A DNA stretch of 64,000 nt from Crossiella sp. CA-258035 (GTDB lineage: Bacteria > Actinomycetota > Actinomycetes > Mycobacteriales > Pseudonocardiaceae), in contig NZ_CP116413.1 in the NCBI RefSeq assembly GCF_030064675.1, forward strand, positions 2,140,001-2,204,000, given 5' to 3'. How positions within the stretch are numbered: position 1 is the first letter of the stretch; each line of letters begins with the position of its first letter. Both the position numbers and the translations under genes were made by a program. This document shows, in pieces, positions 1-7,761 of this stretch. The notes beneath the pieces were generated by a model, which saw only the letters and a program-made list of their open reading frames with translations, made no database searches and was not told the DNA's origin.

Positions 1-7
1 GGAGCAC

Positions 8-397
8 ATGGAGTCGGAGAACCGGCACGAGTTCGACGTGACCCTGGGCACTTTTGAGCACCCGCGCTACGAGATCATGGCCACCGGGGACGTCTACGAC
101 GGGGCCGAGGCGGTCAGCCGGTACTTCGAGGAGAGCCGCACCGCCTTCCCCGACCAGCGCAACGAGCTGATCGCTCTGCACCACGCCGACGACGCGGTGA
201 TCGTGGAGTTCCTGCTCAAGGGCACCCACCAGGGCCCGCTGCGCGGCATCCCGGCCACTGGCAAGTCCTTCACCGTGCCGGCCACCGCGTTCTTCGTCTT
301 CGAGGGCGCGGACCTGGTCTGCGAACGGGTCTACACGGACATGCTCAGCATCCTGGTGCAGCTCGGCATCATCCCCATCCAGGGCCTGTCGGGGTAA
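8..397 (+). CDS. SnoaL-like / ester cyclase family protein (NTF2 fold)
   Basis: The 129-residue protein has the size and pattern of a SnoaL-like or ester-cyclase NTF2-fold domain: a strand/helix start, the stretch GDVYDGAEAVSRYF, then alternating strands containing FLLKGTHQGPL and GKSFTVPATAFFVFEG. Members range from polyketide cyclases to proteins of unknown role, and nothing here identifies a substrate. GGAG lies three bases before the ATG, at the very edge of the window, so an upstream partner cannot be seen. It is 9 bases ahead of the deacetylase gene and probably shares a transcript with it. The fold assignment is fairly secure; the function is unknown. Confidence 0.7.
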   Translation: MESENRHEFDVTLGTFEHPRYEIMATGDVYDGAEAVSRYFEESRTAFPDQRNELIALHHADDAVIVEFLLKGTHQGPLRGIPATGKSFTVPATAFFVFEGADLVCERVYTDMLSILVQLGIIPIQGLSG

Positions 398-406
398 GTT
401 CGGGCC

Positions 407-1582
407 ATGGGAGAGCGGGTCGCGGTCGTGTGGGACGAGTCCTTTCTGAGCTACGACCTCGGCGGGGACCATCCGCTCAACCCGGTCCGGCTCGACCTCA
501 CCGTGCGGCTGGCCCGCGCGCTGGGCGTGCTGGACGGGGTGCCGTTCCACCAGCCGGTGCCGGCCACCGAGGCCGAGCTGGAACGGGTGCACGAACCCAG
601 CTACCTGGCCGCGGTGCAGGCCGCGCCCACCTCGGCCTGGGAGGTCGGGCACGGCCTGGGCACCCCGGACAACCCGGTCTTCGAGCACATGCACGAGGCA
701 TCGGCGCTGGTCGCGGGCGGTTCGCTGGTCGCGGCCCGTGCGATCGCGGAGGGCCGGGCCGACCGCGCGGTCAACCTGGCGGGCGGCCTGCACCACGCGA
801 TGGCCGGGCACGCGGCCGGGTTCTGCGTCTACAACGACTGCTCGGTGGCCATCGCCGACCTGCTCGCCAACGGTGTCGAGCGGGTGGCCTACCTGGACGT
901 GGACGTGCACCACGGCGACGGCGTGCAGGCCGCCTTCTACGACGATCCACGCGTGCTCACCATCTCCCTGCACCAGCACCCGCTGACCCTGTGGCCGGGC
1001 ACCGGCTACCCCCGTGAGCTGGGCATCGGCGAGGCCGAGGGCACCTCGGTCAACATCGCGCTACCGCCGCGCACCACCGACGCGGGCTGGCTACGCGCCT
1101 TCCACGCCACCGTGCCCTCACTGCTCCAGGCGTTCCGTCCCCAGGTGCTGGTCACCCAGTGCGGCGCGGACACCCACCGGGAGGACCCACTGGCCGACCT
1201 GTCGCTGTCGGTGGACGGGCACCGGGCCACCTACCAGGCGCTGCGCGAGCTGGCCGAGACCTACGCCGGCGGCAAGTGGCTGGTGCTCGGCGGTGGTGGG
1301 TACGCGCTGATGCGGGTAGTCCCGAGGTCGTGGACCCACCTGCTCGCCACCGTGCTGGACCGCGACCTGGACCCGGCTACCGCACTGCCGGCCGAGTGGA
1401 TCGCGCACACGGCGCGACTCGCGCCACACGTGCCGCTGCCGACCTCGATGACCGACGAGTGCGACCCTGTGTTCGTGCCGTGGGACGACACCGCCGGTGA
1501 CGCCGTGGACTCCGCCATCAGGGACACCCGGCGGGCGGCCTTCCCCTTGCACGGCCTCGACCCCGATGATCCACGCGACTGA
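407..1582 (+). CDS. acuC: AcuC-type protein deacetylase (histone deacetylase superfamily)
   Basis: This 391-residue protein is a zinc-dependent arginase/deacetylase-fold enzyme of the AcuC group, which in Bacillus removes acetyl groups from acetyl-CoA synthetase. Visible signatures are the histidine pair at about 129-130 in GGLHHAMAGH, the metal-binding segment DVDVHHGDGVQ (about 164-174), a further metal-site aspartate in CGADTHREDPL, and the glycine-rich loop LGGGGYAL near the C-terminus. The length is normal for the family. The next gene, seven bases on, encodes a GNAT acetyltransferase fused to an acyl-CoA-synthetase-like module, so this is probably the eraser paired with that writer. It acts in the cytoplasm. 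Confidence 0.88.
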   Translation: MGERVAVVWDESFLSYDLGGDHPLNPVRLDLTVRLARALGVLDGVPFHQPVPATEAELERVHEPSYLAAVQAAPTSAWEVGHGLGTPDNPVFEHMHEASALVAGGSLVAARAIAEGRADRAVNLAGGLHHAMAGHAAGFCVYNDCSVAIADLLANGVERVAYLDVDVHHGDGVQAAFYDDPRVLTISLHQHPLTLWPGTGYPRELGIGEAEGTSVNIALPPRTTDAGWLRAFHATVPSLLQAFRPQVLVTQCGADTHREDPLADLSLSVDGHRATYQALRELAETYAGGKWLVLGGGGYALMRVVPRSWTHLLATVLDRDLDPATALPAEWIAHTARLAPHVPLPTSMTDECDPVFVPWDDTAGDAVDSAIRDTRRAAFPLHGLDPDDPRD

Positions 1583-1589
1583 GGGACCG

Positions 1590-4304
1590 ATGAGCGAGAC
1601 CGAGCCGGACCCGTTCGACTACCCGCGGCAGTGGGAGGCCGACGTCGTGCTGTCCGACGGCGGCACGGTGCACCTGCGGCCGATCACCCCCGACGACGCC
1701 GAACGCCTGCGCGCCTTCCACGGCAGGCTCTCCGAGCGCACCCGCTACCTGCGCTACTTCGGGCCGTACCCGCGCATCCCGGACCGCGATCTGAAACGGT
1801 TCACCACGGTGGACCACCAGCACCGGGTGGCGCTGGTCGCGCTGCTCGGCGACGAGATCGTGGCGGTGGGACGGTTCGACCGACTGAGCGGCACCGGCAA
1901 GGCCGCGCTGATCAAGTCACCGGTCAGCGCGCAGGCGCCTGATGGCGAGCTGGCCGAGGTCGCGTTCGTGGTGGAGGACCCGCACCAGGGCCGGGGCCTG
2001 GGCTCGATCCTGCTGGAACACCTCACCGCGGCCGGGCGCGAGGTCGGGGTACGGCGGTTCGTGGCCGAGGTGCTCGCGGAGAACCGCCAGATGGTGCGGG
2101 TGTTCCGGGAGGCCGGCTACGAGGTCAGCCGGGCCTTCGACGAGGGCGTGCTGCACCTGGAGTTCGCCATCGACCCCACCGAGGAGTCACTGGCCGTCGC
2201 GCACTCCCGGGAGCAGGCCGCCGAGGCGCGCAGCGTGCACAACCTGCTGCACCCGCGCTCGGTGGCGGTCATCGGCGCCTCCACCGACCACGCCAAGGTC
2301 GGCCACGCGGTGCTGAGCAACCTGCTGGTCGCCGACTTCGCCGGACCGGTCTACCCGGTCAACGCCGAGCACCGCTCGGTGCGCGGGGTGCGCGCCTACC
2401 CGACGGTGCTGGACATCCCCGACGACGTGGACCTGGCGGTGGTCGCGGTGCCTGCCGCCAGGGTCGGCGAGGTGATGGACGCCTGCCTGGCCAAGGGGGT
2501 GAAAGCCCTGGTCGTGGTCAGCTCCGGGTTCGCCGAGACCGGCACCGAGGGCGCCACCCGGCAGCGCGAGCTGGTCACCGAGGCGCGGGCGCACGGCATG
2601 CGGGTGGTCGGGCCGAACGCGCTCGGCGTGGTCAACACCGACGGCGCGGTGCGGCTCAACGCCAGCCTCGCGCCCACCCTGCCCGGCCGCGGCCGCACCG
2701 GCTTCTTCTGCCAGTCCGGCGCGCTGGGCAGCGCGATCCTGGCCACCGCGGCCGAACGCGGGCTGGGCCTGTCCACCTTCGTCTCCGCGGGCAACCGCGC
2801 GGACGTCTCCGGCAACGACCTGTTGCAGTACTGGGAGACCGATCCGGCCACCGATGTGGTGCTGCTGTACCTGGAATCCTTCGGCAACCCGCGCAAGTTC
2901 GGGCGGCTGGCCCGGCGGCTCGGCCGGTCCAAACCGATCATCGCGGTCAAGTCGGGACGGCACGCGGTGCGGCCCGGCCTGGCGGCCACCTCGGTGGCGG
3001 TGGACGAGGCCAGCGTGCAGGCGCTGTTCGAGCAGGCCGGGGTGGTCCGGGTCGAGTCACTGGCCCAGCTGTTCGACACCGCGCTGCTGTTCGCGCACCA
3101 ACCACTGCCCGCCGGACCCCGGGTGGCGATCGTGGGCAACTCCTCGGCGCTGGGCATGCTCGCCGCCGATTCCGCGCTGGCACAGGGACTGGAGCTGGCC
3201 GCGGAGCCGATCGACGTCGGGCCCTCGGCCACGCCTGAGGTCTTCGCCGAGGCGGTGCGCGCGGCGGTCTGCCGGGAGGACGTGGACGCGCTGGTGGCGG
3301 TGTTCGCGCCACCGGTCGCGGTGCCGGGCACCGCCTACGCGCGGGCGCTGCGTGAGGCCGTCTCGCAGGGCTGCGGCGCACGCAAGCCGGTGGTGTCCAC
3401 GTTCCTGGCGGTGGAGGGTGTGCCTGCCGAGCTGGCGGTGCCCGGACCGGACGGCTCACCAGGACCTGGCTCGCTGCCGTCCTACCCGAGCCCGGAGCGC
3501 GCGGTGCTGGCGCTGTCCAGGGCGGTCCGGTACGCGCAGTGGCGATCCGCGCCGCAGGGCCACTTCCACCGCCCATCGGACCTCGACCCCGGCCGGGCCC
3601 GCGCCCTGGTGGAGCAGTGGGTCAGCGCCGAGGAGGTCGAGCTCACCGACGACCAGGCGCGCGATCTGCTGGCCTGCTACGGGATCTCGATCGTGCCCTA
3701 CCGGGTGGTGTCCGATGTGGACGAAGCGGTGGCCGCGGCGGCCGAGCTCGGCTATCCGGTGGCGCTGAAGTCGGTGAGCGAACGCCTGCGGCACCGCACC
3801 GACTTGGTGGGCGTGCGCCTTGACCTGCCCGGGAAGTACGCGGTGCGCTCGGCGTATGAGGACCTGCGCGCGGTCTCCGGGGTGGCCGAGGTGTACGTGC
3901 AGCGGATGGCCCCCAAGGGCGCGTCCTGTGTGATCGGCCTGCAGGACGACCCGTCCTTCGGCACGCTGGTCTCCTTCGGACTGTCCGGTGTGGTCAGTGA
4001 CCTGCTCGGCGACCGCGCCTACCGGGCGGTGCCGCTCACCGACGTGGACGCCGACCGCCTGGTCCGCGCGCCCAAGGCCGCCCCGCTGCTCACCGGCTAC
4101 CGCGGCGCCGAGCCCGCGGACCTGGACGCGCTGGCCCAGCTCGCGCTCCGGGTGGCCGCGCTGGCCGAAGACCTGCCGGAGGTCCGATCCCTTGCCCTGG
4201 AACCGGTGCTGGCCTCCGCGGCCGGCGCGTTCGTGACCAGCGCGCGGGCCTGCCTCGGGCCGCCACCGTCCCGGCCGGACAGTGGGCCGCGCCGACTTCG
4301 CTGA
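1590..4304 (+). CDS. Protein lysine acetyltransferase: GNAT domain fused to inactive NDP-forming acyl-CoA synthetase
   Basis: The ATG at 1590 follows the deacetylase stop closely and gives 904 residues; an upstream in-frame start would overlap acuC. Residues about 20-190 form a GNAT domain (FVVEDPHQGRGLGSILLEHL is the acetyl-CoA loop). Next come a CoA-binding Rossmann domain (HPRSVAVIGAS), a succinyl-CoA-synthetase-like domain and an ATP-grasp domain (ACYGISIVPY, GYPVALKS). This matches Pat/AcuA-type enzymes that acetylate acyl-CoA synthetases. The catalytic phosphohistidine motif SHTG of true ADP-forming synthetases is absent; the equivalent stretch reads AATSVAVDEASVQALF. The synthetase half is therefore probably a regulatory acyl-CoA or nucleotide sensor, as in known Pat proteins. 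With acuC it suggests reversible lysine acetylation. Confidence 0.85.
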   Translation: MSETEPDPFDYPRQWEADVVLSDGGTVHLRPITPDDAERLRAFHGRLSERTRYLRYFGPYPRIPDRDLKRFTTVDHQHRVALVALLGDEIVAVGRFDRLSGTGKAALIKSPVSAQAPDGELAEVAFVVEDPHQGRGLGSILLEHLTAAGREVGVRRFVAEVLAENRQMVRVFREAGYEVSRAFDEGVLHLEFAIDPTEESLAVAHSREQAAEARSVHNLLHPRSVAVIGASTDHAKVGHAVLSNLLVADFAGPVYPVNAEHRSVRGVRAYPTVLDIPDDVDLAVVAVPAARVGEVMDACLAKGVKALVVVSSGFAETGTEGATRQRELVTEARAHGMRVVGPNALGVVNTDGAVRLNASLAPTLPGRGRTGFFCQSGALGSAILATAAERGLGLSTFVSAGNRADVSGNDLLQYWETDPATDVVLLYLESFGNPRKFGRLARRLGRSKPIIAVKSGRHAVRPGLAATSVAVDEASVQALFEQAGVVRVESLAQLFDTALLFAHQPLPAGPRVAIVGNSSALGMLAADSALAQGLELAAEPIDVGPSATPEVFAEAVRAAVCREDVDALVAVFAPPVAVPGTAYARALREAVSQGCGARKPVVSTFLAVEGVPAELAVPGPDGSPGPGSLPSYPSPERAVLALSRAVRYAQWRSAPQGHFHRPSDLDPGRARALVEQWVSAEEVELTDDQARDLLACYGISIVPYRVVSDVDEAVAAAAELGYPVALKSVSERLRHRTDLVGVRLDLPGKYAVRSAYEDLRAVSGVAEVYVQRMAPKGASCVIGLQDDPSFGTLVSFGLSGVVSDLLGDRAYRAVPLTDVDADRLVRAPKAAPLLTGYRGAEPADLDALAQLALRVAALAEDLPEVRSLALEPVLASAAGAFVTSARACLGPPPSRPDSGPRRLR

Positions 4305-4312
4305 CTGGACAT

Positions 4313-5092
4313 ATGGTTGATCACATGCCACCTGCCCAGCCAGCGCACCGTGCCGGGGAACCGGTCCGCGACGGAATCCCCGAGCACGGACGGATCCCCC
4401 GTTACTACGCGGTGAAGGTGCAACTGCGCGCGGTGATCGAGGAGCTGGGTCCGGGCGCGATGCTGCCCAGCGAGCGCGAGCTGGCCGAGCGGTTCGGCGT
4501 GTCCAGGGTCACGCTGCGGCAGGCCGTCGGCGAGCTGGTGCTGGAGGGCAAGCTCCAGCGCAGGCACGGCAGCGGCACCAGCATCGCGCCGCCCAAGCTG
4601 AGCCAGCCGCTGTCGCTGTCCAGCTACACCGAGGGCATGCGCGCCCAGGGCGTCCGCCCCGGCCGCAACCTGATCACCCTGGAACGCCTCACCGCCGACT
4701 CCGGCCTCGCTGATGATCTGCGGATCGAGCTGGGCGCGCCGGTGGTGCACATCGAACGGGTGCTGCTGGCCGACGACGAGCGGGTCGGCCTGGAGTCGAC
4801 TTACCTGGCCGAGCAGCGCTACCCGGGCCTGCTGGAGGTCTTCGACCCGGCCGAGTCGCTCTACGCCTGCCTGCAACAGCAGCTGGGCGTGGTCTTCGCC
4901 GAGGCCGAGGAACGGGTGGAGACGGTGCTGGCCACCCCGCGCGAGGCGCTGCTGATCGGCACCAACCCGGCCCTGCCCATGCTGCTGCTGCACCGCATCT
5001 CGGTCGACCCGGACGGCAACCCGATCGAACGGGTCCGCTCCCTGTTCCGCGGCGACCGGTTCAGCTTCGTCACCCGCCTGCGACCGAACTGA
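4313..5092 (+). CDS. GntR/HutC-family regulator with UTRA domain, probable aminophosphonate regulator
   Basis: The 259-residue regulator has an N-terminal winged helix (GAMLPSERELAERFGVSRVTLRQAVGELVLEGKLQRRHGSGT, about residues 44-90) and a C-terminal UTRA ligand domain ending in FRGDRFSFVTRL. An internal ATG at 4325 is an equally possible start. It lies 8 bases after the acetyltransferase gene and converges, with a 23-base overlap, on the alpha/beta hydrolase. Beyond the hydrolase is an aminophosphonate uptake and degradation operon, and GntR/UTRA proteins commonly govern such operons. A candidate operator for it is at 5858-5877. The link to phosphonates rests on neighbourhood. Confidence 0.82.
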   Translation: MVDHMPPAQPAHRAGEPVRDGIPEHGRIPRYYAVKVQLRAVIEELGPGAMLPSERELAERFGVSRVTLRQAVGELVLEGKLQRRHGSGTSIAPPKLSQPLSLSSYTEGMRAQGVRPGRNLITLERLTADSGLADDLRIELGAPVVHIERVLLADDERVGLESTYLAEQRYPGLLEVFDPAESLYACLQQQLGVVFAEAEERVETVLATPREALLIGTNPALPMLLLHRISVDPDGNPIERVRSLFRGDRFSFVTRLRPN

Positions 5093-5804
5093 GGAACCCC
5101 AGCACCAGCCCCGCCCACTCCGGGCCGCGTTCCACCGCCACCGCGTGCCCGCAGTCCAGCTCCACCAGTCGAGAGCCGGGGATGCCCTCGGCCAGCACCC
5201 GCGAATGTCCAGGCGTGGCAAGGGCATCGGCGCGGGCGGGGATCACGAGTGTGGGCACCCGGATGCCGGCCAGCTCGGCCCGGACGTCCACCGCGAGGGC
5301 CATCTCCAGCTGGTGCAGCACGCCCGGCGTCGGGTCCTCGGCCAGCCACTTGGCCAGCCCCGAGACCATGGCTGGCACGTCGTTGGTGGCGAGGTGGGAC
5401 TCGCTGTGGCACATCAGGGTCAGGTACTCGGCCAGGGCGTCGCGGTCACCGGACTCGACCAGTCGCCGCCAGAGGGTGAGGGCCAGGCGGAGGTGTGGTT
5501 CGGGGTAGGCGAAACCGGCGGTGAGGACCAGGCCGGTGACCCGGTCCGGGTAGCGGCTGGCGATGCGCACGGCGACGGCGGAACCGGTGGAGAAGCCGAG
5601 CACCGTGAAGGGGCCGGTGACCTCGGCGACCAGGCGGTCGGCGAGGCGGTCCAGGGTGAGCGGCTCGGCGGGGGTGGCGCCGGAGCCGGGGTAGTCGCGG
5701 GCGATGACGTTGTGGTCGCGGGACAGCGGGGTGAGGAGGGGGCCGAAGCTGTCCTCGATGGTGCTGCCGACGCCGTGGGTCAGCAGGACGGTGGGGCGGG
5801 TCAT
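5070..5804 (-). CDS. Alpha/beta hydrolase
   Basis: The 244-residue alpha/beta-hydrolase fold enzyme shows a nucleophile elbow GFSTGS, a likely acid in PARADALATPGH and the catalytic histidine in LDCGHAVAV near the end. The HGVG segment after the first strand forms the oxyanion region. I chose the ATG at 5804 (MTRPTVLL) because a promoter with an AT-richer -10 box ends seven bases before it, which implies a leaderless mRNA; longer in-frame starts run through that promoter. Its promoter is strikingly like that of the MFS pump at 54056, so the MerR-family protein at 53578 probably controls it. The substrate is unknown; detoxification of an ester or lactone would fit. Confidence 0.78.
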   Translation of the reverse strand: MTRPTVLLTHGVGSTIEDSFGPLLTPLSRDHNVIARDYPGSGATPAEPLTLDRLADRLVAEVTGPFTVLGFSTGSAVAVRIASRYPDRVTGLVLTAGFAYPEPHLRLALTLWRRLVESGDRDALAEYLTLMCHSESHLATNDVPAMVSGLAKWLAEDPTPGVLHQLEMALAVDVRAELAGIRVPTLVIPARADALATPGHSRVLAEGIPGSRLVELDCGHAVAVERGPEWAGLVLGFLSSVAGG

Positions 5805-5811
5805 GATCGCG

Positions 5812-5844
5812 ACGGTAAACGCTGACATTGCTGTGAGGGTCAAG
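5812..5844 (-). promoter_or_regulatory. MerR-type leaderless promoter of the alpha/beta hydrolase
   Basis: Read on the minus strand the site begins CTTGACCCTCACA, continues through ATGTCAG and ends TTTACCGT. This gives a -35 box TTGACC, a 20-bp spacer and a -10 box TACCGT (TANNNT). The ATG follows seven bases later, so the transcript would be essentially leaderless. A 20-bp spacer is too long for a normal promoter but typical of MerR-activated ones. Within the spacer CTCACA and TGTCAG form an imperfect dyad around four bases. Of 33 positions, 27 match the promoter at 54015-54047 beside the merR gene. Confidence 0.6.
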
Positions 5845-5857
5845 CCCAAAAATCACG

Positions 5858-5877
5858 AACTGGTAACTGGTCTAGTT
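5858..5877 (+). promoter_or_regulatory. Candidate GntR/HutC operator upstream of the aminophosphonate operon
   Basis: Two AACTGGT units abut (5858-5864 and 5865-5871). The second continues into the 13-base imperfect palindrome AACTGGTCTAGTT (5865-5877), in which five of six base pairs match. The GTCTAG core resembles the GT-N-TA-N-AC sites of HutC/UTRA regulators. It sits in the gap between the hydrolase promoter and the FAD oxidoreductase start and could act on both. The regulator at 4313 is the obvious candidate; this is inferred from position and symmetry only. Confidence 0.45.
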
Positions 5878-5954
5878 CTCCTTTGGCTGGGAGTTCACCC
5901 CCAGTTGGGCTGACCGTCCCGGTCTGTTCGGTTGCGCCGACAAGCGTGTGGCTC

Positions 5955-7070
5955 GTGCGAGTACTGATCGTGGGCGGTGGCGTGCTGGGCACCATGCACG
6001 CCTGGCAGGCCCTCAGCCGGGGCCATGACGTCATCCAGCTGGAGCGCGAGCCGGAGGCGCGGGGCGCCTCGGTGCGCAACTTCGGGCTGGTCTGGGTGAG
6101 TGGCCGGGCCGACGGCGCTGAGCTGGCCACCGCGGCGCGGGCCCGGGAGCTGTGGGCGGAACTGGGTGCGGCGGTGCCGGGGCTGGGGTTCCGGGCCGCC
6201 GGGTCGCTGACCGCGTTGCGGACCGATGCGGAGCTGGCGGTGGCTGAGGCGTTCGTCGCCTCGGGTGCGGCGGCGCAGCGGGGCACCACGCTGCTAGACC
6301 CGGTCGAGGCTCGGCTGCGAAATCCGGTGCTGCGCGGAGACTTCCTGGCCGCGTTGTGGTGCGAGCGGGATGCCGTGGTGGAGCCGCGGACCGCGCAGCC
6401 CGCGTTGCGGGAGCACCTGCTCGCCACTGGGCGCTACGCCTGGTTGCCGGGGCGGGAGGTGCGGGAGCTGACCGCGAACGGGGTGCGGGACGATCACGGG
6501 CAGGTGCACGAGGCCGATCTGGTGCTGTTGTGCATCGGGGCGCAGCTGGGCGGGCTGGCTCGGGAGATTGCCGGGGAGCTGCCGTTGCGGCGGGTGCGGT
6601 TGCAGATGATGCAGACCGAGCCGCTGGGGGAGGAGTTCCCGACCGCGCTGGCCGATGCGGACAGCCTGCGCTACTACCCGGCCTACGCGGGTCCCGCACT
6701 GGATGAGCTGCGGGTCAGGCAGCCGCAGCCCGCGGTGGCCGATGAGCACGCCATGCAGCTGCTGGTGGTGCAGCGGCGGGACGGCGGGCTGACCATCGGG
6801 GACACCCACGGCTATGCGGAGCCGTTCCCGTTCGACACCGACGAGCAGCCCTACGAGTACCTGCGCGAGGTCACCGAATCCCTGCTGGGGCGGGAGCTTC
6901 CGCTGATCCGGCGGCGCTGGGCCGGGGTGTACGCGCAGAGCCTGACCGGTGAGATCGTGCACCGGGCGCGGCTCACCGAGCGGGCCTGGGTCATCGCCGG
7001 GCCCGGCGGGCGGGGCATGACCTGTTCGCCCGCGATCGCCGAAACCACCGCGCTGGAGGCCGGACTGTGA
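5955..7070 (+). CDS. FAD-dependent amine oxidoreductase (TIGR03364-like), aminophosphonate catabolism
   Basis: From the GTG at 5955 the protein is 371 residues and opens directly with the FAD-binding motif GGGVLG at residues 7-12. A TTG 72 bases upstream would add residues that do not look like the family. DAO-type features continue (GASVRNFGLVWVSG, then IAGPGGRGMTCSPAIAE at the C-terminus). It matches in kind the oxidoreductase family (TIGR03364) that accompanies phosphonatase-like HAD enzymes and is proposed to deaminate aminophosphonates related to 2-aminoethylphosphonate. The next gene is exactly such a HAD enzyme, overlapping by four bases. No PhnW-type transaminase is present, so this oxidase probably supplies the aldehyde. 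Cytoplasmic. Confidence 0.82.
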   Translation: MRVLIVGGGVLGTMHAWQALSRGHDVIQLEREPEARGASVRNFGLVWVSGRADGAELATAARARELWAELGAAVPGLGFRAAGSLTALRTDAELAVAEAFVASGAAAQRGTTLLDPVEARLRNPVLRGDFLAALWCERDAVVEPRTAQPALREHLLATGRYAWLPGREVRELTANGVRDDHGQVHEADLVLLCIGAQLGGLAREIAGELPLRRVRLQMMQTEPLGEEFPTALADADSLRYYPAYAGPALDELRVRQPQPAVADEHAMQLLVVQRRDGGLTIGDTHGYAEPFPFDTDEQPYEYLREVTESLLGRELPLIRRRWAGVYAQSLTGEIVHRARLTERAWVIAGPGGRGMTCSPAIAETTALEAGL

Positions 7071-7750
7071 CGATCACCTTGGCAGTGCTGGACATGGCGG
7101 GCACCACCGTGCTCGACGGCGGGCTGGTCGAGCAGGCGTTCACCGCCGCGGTCGGCGCGGTCGGTGTGCGGCCGGAGGATCCCGCCTACCCCGGCATGCT
7201 CGACCACGTGCGCGCCACCATGGGCGAATCCAAGATCACCGTGTTCCGGGCCTTGCTGGACAACGACGAGGACCGGGCGCAGGCCGCGAACCAGGCGTTC
7301 GAGCTGGCCTACGCGGACCTGGTCGACGCCGGGCACTGCGCGCCGGTGCCCGGTGCGGCCGAGGCGATCGCCCGGTTGCGGGACAACGGGATCCGGGTCG
7401 CACTGGGCACCGGGTTCGCCGCGCCGACCCGCGATCGGCTGCTGGACGCGCTGGGGTGGCGGGGCCTGGTCGACCTGAGCCTCACCCCGGCGGAGGCCGG
7501 GCGCGGGCGACCCTACCCCGACCTGGTGCTCACCGCGGTGCTGCGCCTGGGGATCGAGGACGTGCGCCAGGTCGCCGTGGTCGGCGACACCGCCTCCGAT
7601 GTCCACAGTGGACTGCGTGCCGGGGCCTCGGTGGTCGCCGGGGTGCTCACCGGTGCGCACGACCGGGAAGCGCTCAGTGCCGCCGGAGCGACCCACGTGC
7701 TCGACTCCGTTCGTGACCTACCCGATCTGCTGATCAGCCAAAGTCGTTGA
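7067..7750 (+). CDS. Phosphonatase-like HAD hydrolase (TIGR03351-like)
   Basis: The 227-residue enzyme carries the phosphonatase variant of the HAD nucleophile motif, LDMAGTT with Asp9, instead of DxDxT. It also has the cap-domain lysine of MGESKITVF (Lys56), which in PhnX forms a Schiff base with phosphonoacetaldehyde, an arginine in GRGRPYPDL where HAD enzymes usually have lysine, and the final acidic motif VVGDTASDVHSG. These features define PhnX and its TIGR03351 relatives, which cleave the C-P bond of phosphonoacetaldehyde or a close analogue to phosphate and an aldehyde. The GTG overlaps the oxidoreductase stop as GTGA, so the two are probably translationally coupled. Confidence 0.85.
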   Translation: MTITLAVLDMAGTTVLDGGLVEQAFTAAVGAVGVRPEDPAYPGMLDHVRATMGESKITVFRALLDNDEDRAQAANQAFELAYADLVDAGHCAPVPGAAEAIARLRDNGIRVALGTGFAAPTRDRLLDALGWRGLVDLSLTPAEAGRGRPYPDLVLTAVLRLGIEDVRQVAVVGDTASDVHSGLRAGASVVAGVLTGAHDREALSAAGATHVLDSVRDLPDLLISQSR

Positions 7751-7761
7751 GGGAGAACACC

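Noticed and set aside
1497-1589. Longer N-terminus of the acetyltransferase fusion
   Set aside because: It would overlap the end of acuC and yields a Pro/Ser-rich leader without family resemblance; the ATG at 1590 is natural.
5883-5954. TTG at 5883 as start of the FAD oxidoreductase gene
   Set aside because: It adds 24 residues ahead of the nucleotide-binding motif and lies only six bases after the probable operator; GTG at 5955 gives the standard family N-terminus.
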